Part shown: piece after piece, positions 56,811 to 64,000 of the stretch
How positions within the stretch are numbered: the first letter of the stretch is position 1
Layout of the letters: each line of letters opens with the position of its first letter
DNA from: Woeseia sp.
Lineage (GTDB): Bacteria > Pseudomonadota > Gammaproteobacteria > Steroidobacterales > Woeseiaceae
Assembly (NCBI GenBank): GCA_021773015.1
Contig: JAJFKW010000001.1
Coordinates: 1,595,305 to 1,659,304, forward strand
DNA length: 64,000 bases
Reading direction: 5' to 3'
Notes under the pieces: model-generated
Told to the model about the DNA's origin: nothing
Database searches by the model: none
What the model saw: the letters and a program-made list of their open reading frames with translations, nothing else
Program-made: the position numbers and the translations under genes

Positions 56811-56840
56811 CGCGCTCACTACATCGTGAGCGCGCTTTTT
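56811..56840 (+). terminator. Strong rho-independent terminator before trxA
   Basis: A perfect 9-bp stem, CGCGCTCAC (56811-56819) with GTGAGCGCG (56826-56834), a 6-nt loop and C plus five T. It follows the exported protein gene by 23 nt. The trxA ribosome site (GAGG, 56841) starts directly after the T-run. Confidence 0.9.
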
Positions 56841-56852
56841 GAGGAAAAAATT

Positions 56853-57173
56853 ATGACAATTCAAGTAACCGAACAGACCTTCGAAAACGAGGTGCTTAAT
56901 TCTGCGGAGCCCGTGTTGGTCGATTTATGGGCGGAATGGTGTGGGCCCTGTCGTGCCATAGCGCCGACGTTAGAAGAACTCGGCGGCGAATACGCCGGCA
57001 AAGCAAAAATTGCGAAAGTAAATGTCGATGAAAATCCGGCGATTGCGCAACGCTACTCCGTACGCAGTATACCGACGTTGTTGCTGTTCAAAGACGGCCA
57101 ACTCAAGGAGACAACCGTTGGCGCACAGCCGAAAAATGCACTGGCGTCTCTGCTCGACAGATATGTCGCGTAA
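56853..57173 (+). CDS. trxA: Thioredoxin 1
   Basis: A 106-residue protein with the active site WCGPC ([19 protein letters not shown]), [20 protein letters not shown] and the cis-Pro loop. General dithiol reductant in the cytoplasm. The start ATG at 56853 follows GAGGAAAAAATT; an earlier start at 56826 is inside the terminator stem. Downstream, a hairpin (57201-57230) marks the end of the transcript and the start of the unusual array. Confidence 0.96.
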   Translation: MTIQVTEQTFENEVLNSAEPVLVDLWAEWCGPCRAIAPTLEELGGEYAGKAKIAKVNVDENPAIAQRYSVRSIPTLLLFKDGQLKETTVGAQPKNALASLLDRYVA

Positions 57174-57200
57174 TGTCGCGCTTGGCTTTAGTTGCGATAG

Positions 57201-57230
57201 ACGGGGTCTGATTTAGCGTTCAGATCCCGT
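57201..57230 (+). terminator. Hairpin after trxA
   Basis: ACGGGGTCTGA (57201-57211) pairs with TTCAGATCCCGT (57219-57230) apart from one G-T. The loop is about 7 nt and the tail is T-rich but broken (TTTGTT). It lies 28 nt after trxA. A terminator is likely; alternatively it is the edge of an inserted element. Confidence 0.55.
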
Positions 57231-57444
57231 TTGTTACGTTTAGCTTTGACGACGCGAACTAATTCGCACAAACAATGCCAGATTTGTGCGCATTCAAATG
57301 ACATCGCGCCTTGAACGCCGACGCTCACAATCTCCGAGAGACAAAACCTTACCAGCGACTGACGGCCAGAAACAGTCGCCAAGATTATCGGTCGAGCGGC
57401 CCGCACATTCCGCCGATGATTTTCCAACCTTTGTCAGTGCGACG

Positions 57445-57695
57445 TCACGTATGCACTATCTTGATTGACTCAATTGCTGGCTCGCCTGACTGTTTCGGTG
57501 TTGTTGTCGTCGCCGCAACATAGGTGATCGCAAAATGTTCATCAACGATAACGGCCTCCGGCTCGATAGTAGTCTCGTTACCCTCCGCAGCGACATGCGC
57601 AAACCAATCGGGAACTACAGCGCGAAGCTCGTCATAATTTTCCGATTCGCCAGCGCCGCATGGCTATCCAATAAACCGTTCGTCCCCAATGTCAT
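57445..57695 (-). pseudogene. Frameshifted gene remnant at the end of the cassette-like array
   Basis: A frame from ATG 57695 reads MTLGTNGLLDSHAALA; near 57645-57652 it passes into another frame, which continues ESENYDELRAVVPDWFAHV, EPEAVIVDEHFAITYVAA and ends IKIVHT at a TGA (57445-57447). One inserted base joins the two as a continuous ~85-residue sequence. It is either a recently broken gene or an assembly error. Family unknown. Its 5' side abuts repeat copy 1. Confidence 0.55.
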
Positions 57696-57723
57696 GAATC
57701 CATCGACGTATATCCAATTTGCT

Positions 57724-57805
57724 AAATGTCCGCTTTGGGTCAGTAGTAGGCGTTGGTCATCTTGTCACTCGATTGACTGCTTTCGGCCATTGGCAGCTAT
57801 TCGTC
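57724..57805. repeat. Imperfect inverted repeat, copy 1
   Basis: About 82 bases: a left arm with TGTCCGCTTTGGGTCAGTAG, a variable middle (TCACTCGATTG), and a right arm ACTGCTTTCGGCCATTGGCAG. Arms are roughly complementary, so the whole can fold. It overlaps the stop of the complement-strand gene 57804-58136, i.e. it is at its 3' end. See copies 3 and 4. Confidence 0.85.
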
Positions 57806-58136
57806 ATCGCGAGGTCACCGCCGATATTGAATACTCGAATGCCCAACCAGACCGGGCCCTAAGCAGTGCGTTTTCGTGTTTCAACATCAACTCGATCACC
57901 AAGTTGCGCGCGTCTTCATCAGGGCCCTTCCCGCGCAGCTGCATCGCTGCACCCATGATTCGATGCTGCATCTCGTTTATGTAGCGCAGAGATTTGGGGT
58001 GTTCCACGCCGGTTCCGCCAAAGTCATAGCACTCACGTCCAACTATCGTCAGCGCGTGCGAAAACCGAATTAGAAAGTCGATTTTCTGTTCTGTTTTGAG
58101 CTCGTTATATCGAGCTTTCGCCTTAGAAATATCCAT
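57804..58136 (-). CDS. Hypothetical protein of cassette unit 1
   Basis: About 110 residues, helical and soluble: MDISKAKARYNELKTEQKI, LIRFSHALTIVGRECYDFGG, INEMQHRIMGAAMQLRG. No signal or membrane helix. The ATG at 58136 is preferred to a start at 58166. The stop lies in repeat copy 1. Another gene is 45 nt upstream (15 nt from the longer start) on the same strand. No family recognised. Confidence 0.65.
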   Translation of the reverse strand: MDISKAKARYNELKTEQKIDFLIRFSHALTIVGRECYDFGGTGVEHPKSLRYINEMQHRIMGAAMQLRGKGPDEDARNLVIELMLKHENALLRARSGWAFEYSISAVTSR

Positions 58137-58181
58137 TATGGCGACACCAAGTTTCGTTTTGATCAAAGAATCAGTAGCTGG

Positions 58182-58472
58182 CTATTCAACGTCGTTGGCC
58201 AACCCGTATTCGGAGAGATAAATTTCGACATTGTTTCGAAGGCACAACGACATCATCTCAGTCGAGATGATCGGCCCACCACCTGTGGCGTCGATGCGTG
58301 CATTGAAACCAATATCGGCAATCCAGCTATCGGCAGCCTCGAGATTCCCGTCGTTATCGCGCAACCAGTTGGCAAGAAGCTCAACTTGGGCGCGAAGGTT
58401 CCATTCATCTTGTCCAAGCAACAAGAAGTTCTCTCGGCTGTCACCGATATTTTTTCTAATCCAACAAGACAC
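58182..58472 (-). CDS. Hypothetical protein of cassette unit 1
   Basis: A 96-residue acidic soluble protein (GTG start, MSCWIRKNIGDSRENFLLLG), containing NLRAQVELLANWLRDNDG and ADSWIADIGFNARIDATGG. No domain recognised. No repeat lies between it and the previous gene, so the two may travel as one unit. Confidence 0.6.
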   Translation of the reverse strand: MSCWIRKNIGDSRENFLLLGQDEWNLRAQVELLANWLRDNDGNLEAADSWIADIGFNARIDATGGGPIISTEMMSLCLRNNVEIYLSEYGLANDVE

Positions 58473-58520
58473 GTAATCTGATCACTCGGCGGCGGTAGGG
58501 AAGCAACTTGCAGGTAAGGC

Positions 58521-58731
58521 GTGAGCGGATGCTTTGGGTCACAAGCAGACGTTTTCACAGATATTACAATAATGTCTGCTTCCGTGGCTAAACTGGACAT
58601 TTGTTGAGCATCAGAATTCGGAATTTTTCCGCCCGGGCGACGAATGTCTGCTTTACTCCACAGCGGTCGTTCAGATTGGTAGAAATTTCGAAAAAACATG
58701 GTCCGCTAACGGCCACAAGCGGCCGTTCAAG
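58521..58731. repeat. Cluster of repeat half-copies
   Basis: Four related half-elements: 58521-58556 (ATGCTTTGGGTCACAAGCAG), 58571-58602 (AATGTC...GACATT ends), 58642-58674 (AATGTCTGCTTTACTCCACA) and 58698-58731 (GGTCCGCTAACGGCCACAAG). Each has the GTCYGCT...AGCRGxC layout of copies 1, 3 and 4, so this is probably several decayed or nested copies. It is at the 3' side of the lipoprotein gene 58750-59280. Confidence 0.65.
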
Positions 58732-58749
58732 AAGCGTAAGACGATAGGT

Positions 58750-59280
58750 CTAGGAGACCCAGAGCAAATGCTCTAGGGCGACCACCCAACTTTCACCTTC
58801 GCGCTTCATGAGTACCAGCGTACCCTTGCCGGCAAGACATCCACCCTGACCAGCCACATAGAAGATCGCCTCGGTTCCGCTCTCAGTGAACCCAACTCTT
58901 GAAAGCCTAAGAAATCCGGTGCTTTGCTTATGCTTCGATCGAAAGTTTTTCCAGAAGGTCTCGCAGTCGTCCGAATCCAGCTCGTCAAAATCTTTGTCAT
59001 ATAAGAGAGTTACGCTGAGACCCGGAAAATCATCAACGGTAAACATGCTTTCGGTGTCAGGAAATCTGAAGATTCCATACTCGTTGATTTTCTCCATATC
59101 CGGCGCAAATTCGTCTGTACCGAAATCGACTTTTTCCGCAGCTACCGTGTAGTGAGTGATCGCTGGAGCAAGCTCTGACAGCGCGGTCGCATAGACCTCG
59201 CTCACGTCTAAATGAGTGCGATTGTTCTCGCAACCAAGAAGAAACAAGCAGGCGGCAAGTGTTAAGGCTCGAAATAGCAT
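58750..59280 (-). CDS. Predicted lipoprotein of unknown function, cassette unit 2
   Basis: A 176-residue protein with a signal and lipobox (LACLFLLGCENN: the first short helix ends LLGC). The mature part has two Cys (DDCETFW, GGCLAGKG) and a beta-rich end (EAIFYVAGQGG, LVLMKREGESWVVALEHLL). No family recognised. Repeat half-copies lie at its 3' end, and copy 3 at its 5' side. Confidence 0.7.
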   Translation of the reverse strand: MLFRALTLAACLFLLGCENNRTHLDVSEVYATALSELAPAITHYTVAAEKVDFGTDEFAPDMEKINEYGIFRFPDTESMFTVDDFPGLSVTLLYDKDFDELDSDDCETFWKNFRSKHKQSTGFLRLSRVGFTESGTEAIFYVAGQGGCLAGKGTLVLMKREGESWVVALEHLLWVS

Positions 59281-59300
59281 CTTGCAGATATGTACCCAGT

Positions 59301-59383
59301 CGAATGGCTGCTTTGGGTCAGCAGCCGACGTTCAGTAGTTTATCACTCGACGGGCTGATTACGGCCAGAAGCAGCCGGTCATG
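59301..59383. repeat. Imperfect inverted repeat, copy 3
   Basis: About 83 bases. Left arm GGCTGCTTTGGGTCAGCAGC is itself a hairpin (GGCTGCT/AGCAGCC); right arm GGCTGATTACGGCCAGAAGC forms a second; the arms also pair with each other. The middle TTATCACTCGACGGG is shared with copy 4. It sits 8 nt past the stop of gene 59391-59855 (complement). Confidence 0.88.
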
Positions 59384-59390
59384 ACCTCGC

Positions 59391-59855
59391 CTACATTGGA
59401 TAATCGAGATCCGAATGACCGTCCCGAATCCAACTAATCAGCATTCTGTCATTTACGACGCCACGGTTTGGGAACGCGAGTTCATTGTCGCTGAGGTTCT
59501 CCTTTCTCCACTCCTGCTCGCCATTCCATAGATACCAAGGCCCAAAGTTCTTGTTCAGTCCGACCGAGCGAGTCTTGAACGTAGGAAACTCGGCGTTGCT
59601 CTCCGCGATTCCAATGTTGTCAACAATTTGCACGATTCCGCGGTTGCAAGCGGCTCCGAGTGGGAAGAAGGTAGAAAAGCTAACGCTACGGTCTGCGAGT
59701 GCAGCAATATATTCGGGCCTAGAATCATGTAATCCGTCAAACACTCGAATTAGTGCGCCATACATTTGGTGCTTGTGCGTAAACTGGAAGTAGGCAAATC
59801 TTGGCCCGATCTCAATCTCCAAGATATCGCCAATTTTTGGTCTTTTTCTCAGCAA
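59391..59855 (-). CDS. Hypothetical protein, possibly Imm26-like immunity protein, cassette unit 3
   Basis: A 154-residue soluble protein (TTG start). The opening KRPKIGDILEIEIGPRFAYF and HKHQMYGALIRVFDG resembles Imm26-type immunity domains. The match is by memory and weak. If correct, this unit may carry a toxin-immunity function without its toxin. Copy 3 is at its 3' end and copy 4 at its 5' side. Confidence 0.65.
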   Translation of the reverse strand: MLRKRPKIGDILEIEIGPRFAYFQFTHKHQMYGALIRVFDGLHDSRPEYIAALADRSVSFSTFFPLGAACNRGIVQIVDNIGIAESNAEFPTFKTRSVGLNKNFGPWYLWNGEQEWRKENLSDNELAFPNRGVVNDRMLISWIRDGHSDLDYPM

Positions 59856-59870
59856 TATCCGCGATCCTCC

Positions 59871-59947
59871 GAACGTCCGCTATGGGTCAGTAGCAGTCGC
59901 TCCGCAGTTTATCACTCGACGGGCCGCTTTCGGCCAGGAGCAGACAT
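59871..59947. repeat. Imperfect inverted repeat, copy 4
   Basis: About 77 bases: left GTCCGCTATGGGTCAGTAGC, middle TTATCACTCGACGGG identical to copy 3, right CCGCTTTCGGCCAGGAGCAG. 18 nt past the stop of gene 59965-60744 (complement). Copies 1, 3 and 4 share the same order and spacing. Confidence 0.88.
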
Positions 59948-59964
59948 ACGCGCGACAGCTCGCA

Positions 59965-60744
59965 CTATTGATAATTGGGATGTCCCCATTGAACTGTTGG
60001 CTCCGCCCATTGATCCATCGGTTTGTACAAAATTCCGTGCCCATTTCCAACGCGAAGAATAATTTCCTGATAATTGCTCAGGCCCGCTCCCTTTGAGAGC
60101 GAAGCCAACTCATCACATGACCCGGCCAGATCGGTATCCATGTGATCTCGAATTGCCAGAATGTTTCCGTACAACCGCATTTTCCGCTCAATCCATCGAT
60201 CTACAACGCTCGAATGACATGAGCCAAGCAGAACAAAATTCAAGTCGGTGTTCATCAAAATGTAGGAAACTGTGGCGGCAATATAAGATCCTTTTGATGC
60301 CCCAACGACGGTTATCGACTTCGCCGGGACGTTTTCGGCAAGGAGCAACGCAACTTGTTCACTAATCTTCTTGGCATAGTCATATACACCCGTATTTGCC
60401 GCGCGTTTTTCACTGATAACGACCGATCCGGGGACAGAAAGGCGATTTAGAATTGCTGTGTACTCGTATTCACCAAATTTTTCACTAGTGGCTGGCAATT
60501 CTTGGTCTTCGAGTATTCGTCCGTGTAAGTAGAATATGTAGCGGCTCGATTGATCGATCTCATTTGGAAAACCAAACCGGTTCATGGTTGGTAGGTCGTT
60601 GTGAGCGGCCCCATCGTCAGGCGCACCAGGATTGATCTGGCCAGCTTCGCGGTTGGAAATTTGACTGAAACTGATGCTGGCAGCCAGCAAAAGAGTGCAC
60701 GGCAATATCAGGGACACTGTTCTCCGAGTACATACGATTTTCAT
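59965..60744 (-). CDS. Exported alpha/beta-hydrolase-like protein, cassette unit 4
   Basis: About 259 residues with a signal peptide (SLILPCTLLLAASISFS). The core has YIFYLHGRILEDQ, a nucleophile-like VVGASKGSYIAAT and a possible catalytic His in GNGHGILY. An elbow of GASKG type suggests an alpha/beta hydrolase, substrate unknown. The ATG at 60744 (MKIVCTRR) is preferred to the TTG at 60828, because the signal follows directly. A degenerate repeat half (about 60819-60840) lies at its 5' side. Confidence 0.7.
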   Translation of the reverse strand: MKIVCTRRTVSLILPCTLLLAASISFSQISNREAGQINPGAPDDGAAHNDLPTMNRFGFPNEIDQSSRYIFYLHGRILEDQELPATSEKFGEYEYTAILNRLSVPGSVVISEKRAANTGVYDYAKKISEQVALLLAENVPAKSITVVGASKGSYIAATVSYILMNTDLNFVLLGSCHSSVVDRWIERKMRLYGNILAIRDHMDTDLAGSCDELASLSKGAGLSNYQEIILRVGNGHGILYKPMDQWAEPTVQWGHPNYQ

Positions 60745-60921
60745 GAAATAAGTCACTCTGAGTAATGCCCTTGGGTCATCGACGGCACACTGAGCCTTTA
60801 CAACTTGGGAAGCCGTTGTCGGACTCAAAGCAGTCGTTCAATTTCTACACTGCCTGTCTGTGACAGCCTGACTCGGCATTAACCTTCACGACCAATTGGA
60901 ATTGCCGGCACCACTTCTAAC

Positions 60922-61164
60922 CTAGTTACCCGCTTGTTCGGCACCGAGAATCGCCGATACGCTTGCGTAGCTGGAAACCAAATACGGCACCATGTAGGTC
61001 ATTGGAATTTTCCACAATAGATCGTCAGCCTCCCGCAAGCCGAGGATCGCGTCACCTTGGTTAATCGATACCAATATCGTACCGACAATTGCGCCGACTT
61101 TGGCGCTACGACGCACGACATCCGGTCGCATCGCTACCGACAAGAATGAATCGCCGGAGCTCAC
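60922..61164 (-). CDS. NrtS-like nitrate/nitrite transporter
   Basis: An 80-residue protein with two membrane helices (VGAIVGTILVSINQGDAIL; TYMVPYLVSSYASVSAIL). Size and the INQGDA and YLVSSYASV motifs match NrtS, a small nitrate/nitrite carrier. It is next to a nitroreductase gene. Function in nitrogen uptake is inferred from the family. Confidence 0.75.
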   Translation of the reverse strand: MSSGDSFLSVAMRPDVVRRSAKVGAIVGTILVSINQGDAILGLREADDLLWKIPMTYMVPYLVSSYASVSAILGAEQAGN

Positions 61165-61202
61165 AGTCTCATCTTCCTTAGCTTTGATTTTCTAAATGGC
61201 AA

Positions 61203-61784
61203 TTAGTCAGTCTCAGTCACAAATTGTCGGATGTCGGAGCGCTTTTGCTGCGGTGTAATCTTGGCGTATCCATACCAGATAATGCCGACCACCATGACGT
61301 CCTGTTCAGATAATTGTAATAGGTCAAAAAACCGCGCGTCGCGTGTAATCGCTCCCGTCGCCCATTTTGTGGCGACGCCCGCTTCGGAGAGGTAAAGCAT
61401 CAAGTTCTGTACTGCACAGGCACAGCTCGCGTAGTCCTCTCGCTGTTGCAGTGCTTCACCAGATGTCTTGCACGTAACCACCAGCCAACCTGGAATAGCC
61501 GCGTGCGCCTCCGCCTTAAACTCGCCAAGCTTGGCGCCCTTTAGCTCGGTGACTACAGTTCGAGTCAATTGCACGCACTCCGCAATTTTGGCCGGCCCCA
61601 GCAAATGAAAATGCCAGGGTTCCGTCAAATGGTGATTTGGCGCCCAACGTGCGACCTCGATGGCGTCCAATATGAGTTTATGATCGACAGGCTGCTTTAG
61701 AAATAGCTTCGTTGTGCGTCGCGAGCGGATACGCTCAGCAAGCTTCCTGAGTTCTTGTCTGTCAGTTGCCGTAGGTACAATCAC
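61203..61784 (-). CDS. Nitroreductase-family FMN protein
   Basis: A 193-residue protein with the nitroreductase pattern: RSRRTTKLFLKQPV (FMN phosphate), ARWAPNHHLTEPWHF and CACAVQNLMLYLSEAGVATKWATG. It likely reduces nitro compounds or quinones with NAD(P)H. The stop lies 38 nt before the NrtS gene; it overlaps the thiolase gene's stop by four bases, so they form an operon. Confidence 0.9.
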   Translation of the reverse strand: MIVPTATDRQELRKLAERIRSRRTTKLFLKQPVDHKLILDAIEVARWAPNHHLTEPWHFHLLGPAKIAECVQLTRTVVTELKGAKLGEFKAEAHAAIPGWLVVTCKTSGEALQQREDYASCACAVQNLMLYLSEAGVATKWATGAITRDARFFDLLQLSEQDVMVVGIIWYGYAKITPQQKRSDIRQFVTETD

Positions 61785-62992
61785 TCGGCGGCTCGCTCAA
61801 TCACCATGGCAATGCCCTGCCCGACGCCAATACACATCGTACACAATGCGAACCGTCCACCCGATCTCTTCAATTGATAGGCGGCAGTCGTTACCAATCG
61901 CGCCCCCGACATGCCAAGTGGATGGCCCAAAGCGATCGCGCCGCCGCACGGATTCACATTTGCAGCGTCGTCGGAGACACCAAGTTTGCGGAGTACCGCC
62001 AAGCCTTGTGCCGCAAAAGCCTCGTTAAGTTCGATGATATCCATATCGTCAATCGACAAGCCTGCCAATTCCAATACGGCCGTGCTTGCTGGCGCCGGAC
62101 CCATGCCCATAATTCTCGGTTCGACACCAACCGCTTTCCAGGCAACAACTCTCGCTAACGGTTGTAGAGCGTATTCCTGTACTGCGCTATCGGACGCCAG
62201 TAACAGTGCGCAGGCGCCGTCGTTGATACCCGACGCATTGCCCGCGGTAACCGTGCCGGTAGGCTTCACGATTGGTTTTAACTTTTGCAATTGTTCAATG
62301 GCAGACCCTGCACGTGGATGTTCATCTGTTTCCACTGACAATGGATCGCCGCGCCTTTGCGGAATACTAACCGCAACGATCTCTTCGGCTAACACGCCAC
62401 TCGCCATCGCAATTTCCGCCTTTTGCTGGCTGTGCAGGGCGAATGCATCCTGATCGCTACGCGAAACGTCGAAATCCTCAGCAACGTTTTCCGCCGTTTC
62501 TGCCATAGAATCGACACCGTAAAGTTCTTCCATTTTCTTGTTAACGAATCGCCAACCTAACGTCGTATCGTACATTTCTGTGTTTCTGCCGAATGCGGAT
62601 GCTGATTTCGCAAGGACGAACGGTGCGCGGGACATTGACTCGACGCCGCCCGCAATGACAACGTGCGCGCTGCCAATCTTAATCGCATCCGCACAATTGC
62701 CTACCGCATTCAGTCCCGAGCCACATAGCCGGTTGACCGTAGCGGCGCCCGCAGTAACTGGAACGCCTGCCAGCAGCGACGACATTTTCGCGACATTACG
62801 GTTATCCTCACCAGCCTGATTTGCGCAGCCATAGACGACATCGTCAATTGCTGCGCTTGGCAGATTTTGATTTCGCTCCAACAATGCCCTAATCGGAATT
62901 GCGCCTAGGTCATCGCTACGTACCGATGACAATGCGCCCGCATAACGGCCAATCGGTGTACGGACCGCATCCACTATCCACGCATCGCTCAT
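61781..62992 (-). CDS. Acetyl-CoA acyltransferase (3-oxoadipyl-CoA thiolase-like)
   Basis: A 403-residue thiolase with Cys90 (NRLCGSGLNAVG), NEAFAAQ, GGAIALGHPLGMSGA and CTMCIGVGQG. The opening RTPIGRYAGALSSVRSDDL is typical of PcaF/PaaJ-type thiolases of aromatic degradation, so it may act there or in fatty-acid oxidation. The ATG overlaps the stop of the transporter gene (ATGA). Confidence 0.92.
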   Translation of the reverse strand: MSDAWIVDAVRTPIGRYAGALSSVRSDDLGAIPIRALLERNQNLPSAAIDDVVYGCANQAGEDNRNVAKMSSLLAGVPVTAGAATVNRLCGSGLNAVGNCADAIKIGSAHVVIAGGVESMSRAPFVLAKSASAFGRNTEMYDTTLGWRFVNKKMEELYGVDSMAETAENVAEDFDVSRSDQDAFALHSQQKAEIAMASGVLAEEIVAVSIPQRRGDPLSVETDEHPRAGSAIEQLQKLKPIVKPTGTVTAGNASGINDGACALLLASDSAVQEYALQPLARVVAWKAVGVEPRIMGMGPAPASTAVLELAGLSIDDMDIIELNEAFAAQGLAVLRKLGVSDDAANVNPCGGAIALGHPLGMSGARLVTTAAYQLKRSGGRFALCTMCIGVGQGIAMVIERAAE

Positions 62993-64000
62993 GTTGTTTG
63001 TCCCTCTCCATCGCTCGATAACGCAGCTTGCGAATCGCGATCATAAGTATTGCCAAGCCGCAGGCCAACGTATGCCCATATTATCGCGACAACAGCACCC
63101 AGAAGCGCGATCGGGCCCATCCCCAGTCCAAGACTTGCGGTCAAATACGCAAATGCCCAACTGGACACCACGTCGCCGCCTCTATACACGACAATATCGA
63201 TAACTTGCTTTGTTTTGAATCGATCTTCCCGGTCAACTCGGGTATACAGCATTTCCCGGCCCGGTCGAGTGATCGCATAGTTACCCGCTTTGAGCGTCAC
63301 CCAAGCGCCGATTGTGACCAACAATATTGGACTGACAAATACCGCAAGCAATCCAACCGCAACCAGCAACGGCACGATAGCCAGCGTCTTCCCGACACCA
63401 AATCTCTGAGCAAACCTGCTGGTGACAAACATTGCGGTAAAGATCGAAATGCTGTTGACCGTAAGGTTGATGCCAGCCCAGATTGCAGTGTTCGTATCGC
63501 GGTCGTTAACCGACATTAAATTCTTCAATTCAAAGTAAACGAAACTCCCGATAAACGTATACAAAAAAATGAATAATGCTATTCCCAACAGGTAGGGATT
63601 TCTGACTAATCGGGAGAAACCGGCGAACGGATTACTGCTGATCGGTTTTTGCCCATCGTCAATTCCAGTACCTTCGCTTATCGTACTGCGTAGGATAGTA
63701 ATCAGCGGGACAATCAATACGAGTATGCTGGCAGCAACCAACATCAAGTTCAGCGTGCCCAGCATTTTTGCAACGACTAATGTGACGGCCGACCCAGCAA
63801 GCGTCCCGATGCTTGCGCCGCTGGCAATGAAGGCAAATAGTCGCGGTGCCTGTTTTTGTGAAAACAGGTCCGACATCAAACTCCAGAAAACAGAAACGTG
63901 AAACAACGAAAACACGCTTATCCAAACATAGAAGGCTTTGTTGACCCAGCCAGCCGTGTCGTTATTTTGTGCCACAATGTAAAACAGCACGAACGATGCC
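62989..64000 (-). CDS. MFS-type membrane transporter, C-terminal part (cut by window edge)
   Basis: The frame is open to the right edge, with about 337 residues here and at least eight hydrophobic helices (PLITILRST, LLGIALFIFLYTFIGSFVYF, LAIVPLLVAVGLLAVFV). The conserved KQVIDIVVYRGGDVVSSW near the C-terminus resembles ATP/ADP-translocase-like and NTP transporter families. The substrate is unknown. The C-terminus overlaps the thiolase start by four bases. Confidence 0.82.
   Translation of the reverse strand, partial: ASFVLFYIVAQNNDTAGWVNKAFYVWISVFSLFHVSVFWSLMSDLFSQKQAPRLFAFIASGASIGTLAGSAVTLVVAKMLGTLNLMLVAASILVLIVPLITILRSTISEGTGIDDGQKPISSNPFAGFSRLVRNPYLLGIALFIFLYTFIGSFVYFELKNLMSVNDRDTNTAIWAGINLTVNSISIFTAMFVTSRFAQRFGVGKTLAIVPLLVAVGLLAVFVSPILLVTIGAWVTLKAGNYAITRPGREMLYTRVDREDRFKTKQVIDIVVYRGGDVVSSWAFAYLTASLGLGMGPIALLGAVVAIIWAYVGLRLGNTYDRDSQAALSSDGEGQTT

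Noticed and set aside
57201-57427. Complement 79-codon frame after trxA (57188-57427)
   Set aside because: It contains the hairpin and an Arg-rich translation; no family recognised. A transposase remnant was considered but no motif supports it.
57535-57984. Plus-strand 149-codon frame in the array
   Set aside because: It is the antisense of the gene remnant, repeat copy 1 and a cassette gene. Part of its translation (PLWVSS) recurs in the plus frame across repeat copy 4, so it reflects the repeat, not a protein.
58253-58699. Complement-strand 148-codon frame
   Set aside because: It overlaps the cassette gene 58182-58472 and the repeat half-copies; no domain, and the C-terminal half is a shifted reading of the real gene.
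57724-59947. Classical integron attC sites
   Set aside because: The repeats have attC-like placement and foldability, but I could not find the GTTRRRY and RYYYAAC core pairs at the right ends, so they are not called attC.
59766-60062. Plus-strand 98-codon frame with PLWVSSSRS
   Set aside because: It runs across repeat copy 4; its conserved-looking part is the repeat translated.
1-64000. CRISPR array, rRNA, transposase or integrase
   Set aside because: No regular short repeats with even spacing, no rRNA-like stretch and no transposase or recombinase frame were seen.

Overview
This window looks like the chromosome of a marine or sediment-type, mostly aerobic gammaproteobacterium. The lifestyle genes are an NAD-linked formate dehydrogenase, a periplasmic sulfite dehydrogenase with its own cytochrome c, a HiPIP electron carrier, a complete histidine utilisation (hut) locus, a Bat/MoxR operon, LipA and SohB. 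Base composition is moderate (about half G+C by eye). No rRNA, tRNA, CRISPR array, transposase or integrase was found. I would place it near lineages such as Woeseiales, but that is inference from gene content only.

Layout. 0-6 kb: 5' part of plsB (cut by the left edge), a small lipoprotein, a small hydrolase, then a tightly coupled complement-strand operon of two GTPases, an alkyltransferase-like (ATL) protein and a double DsbA-like protein. 6-11 kb: a DUF885 metallopeptidase lipoprotein and a DUF1501/DUF1800 secreted pair. 11-14 kb: a frameshifted Spy/CnrX-like gene, an anti-sigma-like membrane protein without an intact sigma factor, and an orphan contractile-tail-sheath protein. 14-24 kb: housekeeping and envelope genes (PLP desulfhydrase-like enzyme, L,D-transpeptidase, M48 protease, SohB, LipA, OmpA-type protein, hydrolases, glyoxalase I). 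23.8-30.7 kb: a six-gene bat operon (moxR, DUF58, DUF4381, batA, fused batB/C, batD). 31-35.6 kb: two secreted small proteins, an aromatic aminotransferase, HiPIP and a gluzincin-type peptidase. 35.7-41.4 kb: fdhD-fdsG-fdsB-fdsA. 41.5-46 kb: a large LuxR-type ATPase regulator, a poorly coding stretch and a SYLF protein. 46.2-47.9 kb: sulfite dehydrogenase pair. 47.9-55.4 kb: the hut locus (hutF-C-U-H-G, divergent hutI) with a HutC-type palindrome in the divergent promoter. 55.4-57.2 kb: AraC regulator, cupredoxin-like protein and thioredoxin.

57.2-60.9 kb is clearly different. Small unrelated genes of unknown function all point the same way, and most are followed at the 3' end by an imperfect inverted repeat of about 80 bp. 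Three copies are close relatives and a fourth site is a cluster of half-copies. This gene-plus-3'-repeat layout is that of an integron cassette array, yet the repeats do not show the canonical attC core and no integrase is present here. It is the best candidate for an undescribed system in the window. One unit contains a frameshifted gene remnant. 60.9-64 kb returns to ordinary genes: NrtS, a nitroreductase, a 3-oxoadipyl-CoA-type thiolase and a transporter cut by the right edge.

How the parts work together: formate and sulfite oxidation feed electrons to NAD and to cytochrome c; HiPIP could carry electrons in the same periplasm. Histidine is broken down to glutamate by the HutF/HutG branch under HutC control. 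Genes overlapping by 1-8 nt (GTPase-ATL-DsbA, bat, fds, sulfite dehydrogenase, hut, thiolase-transporter) indicate translational coupling.
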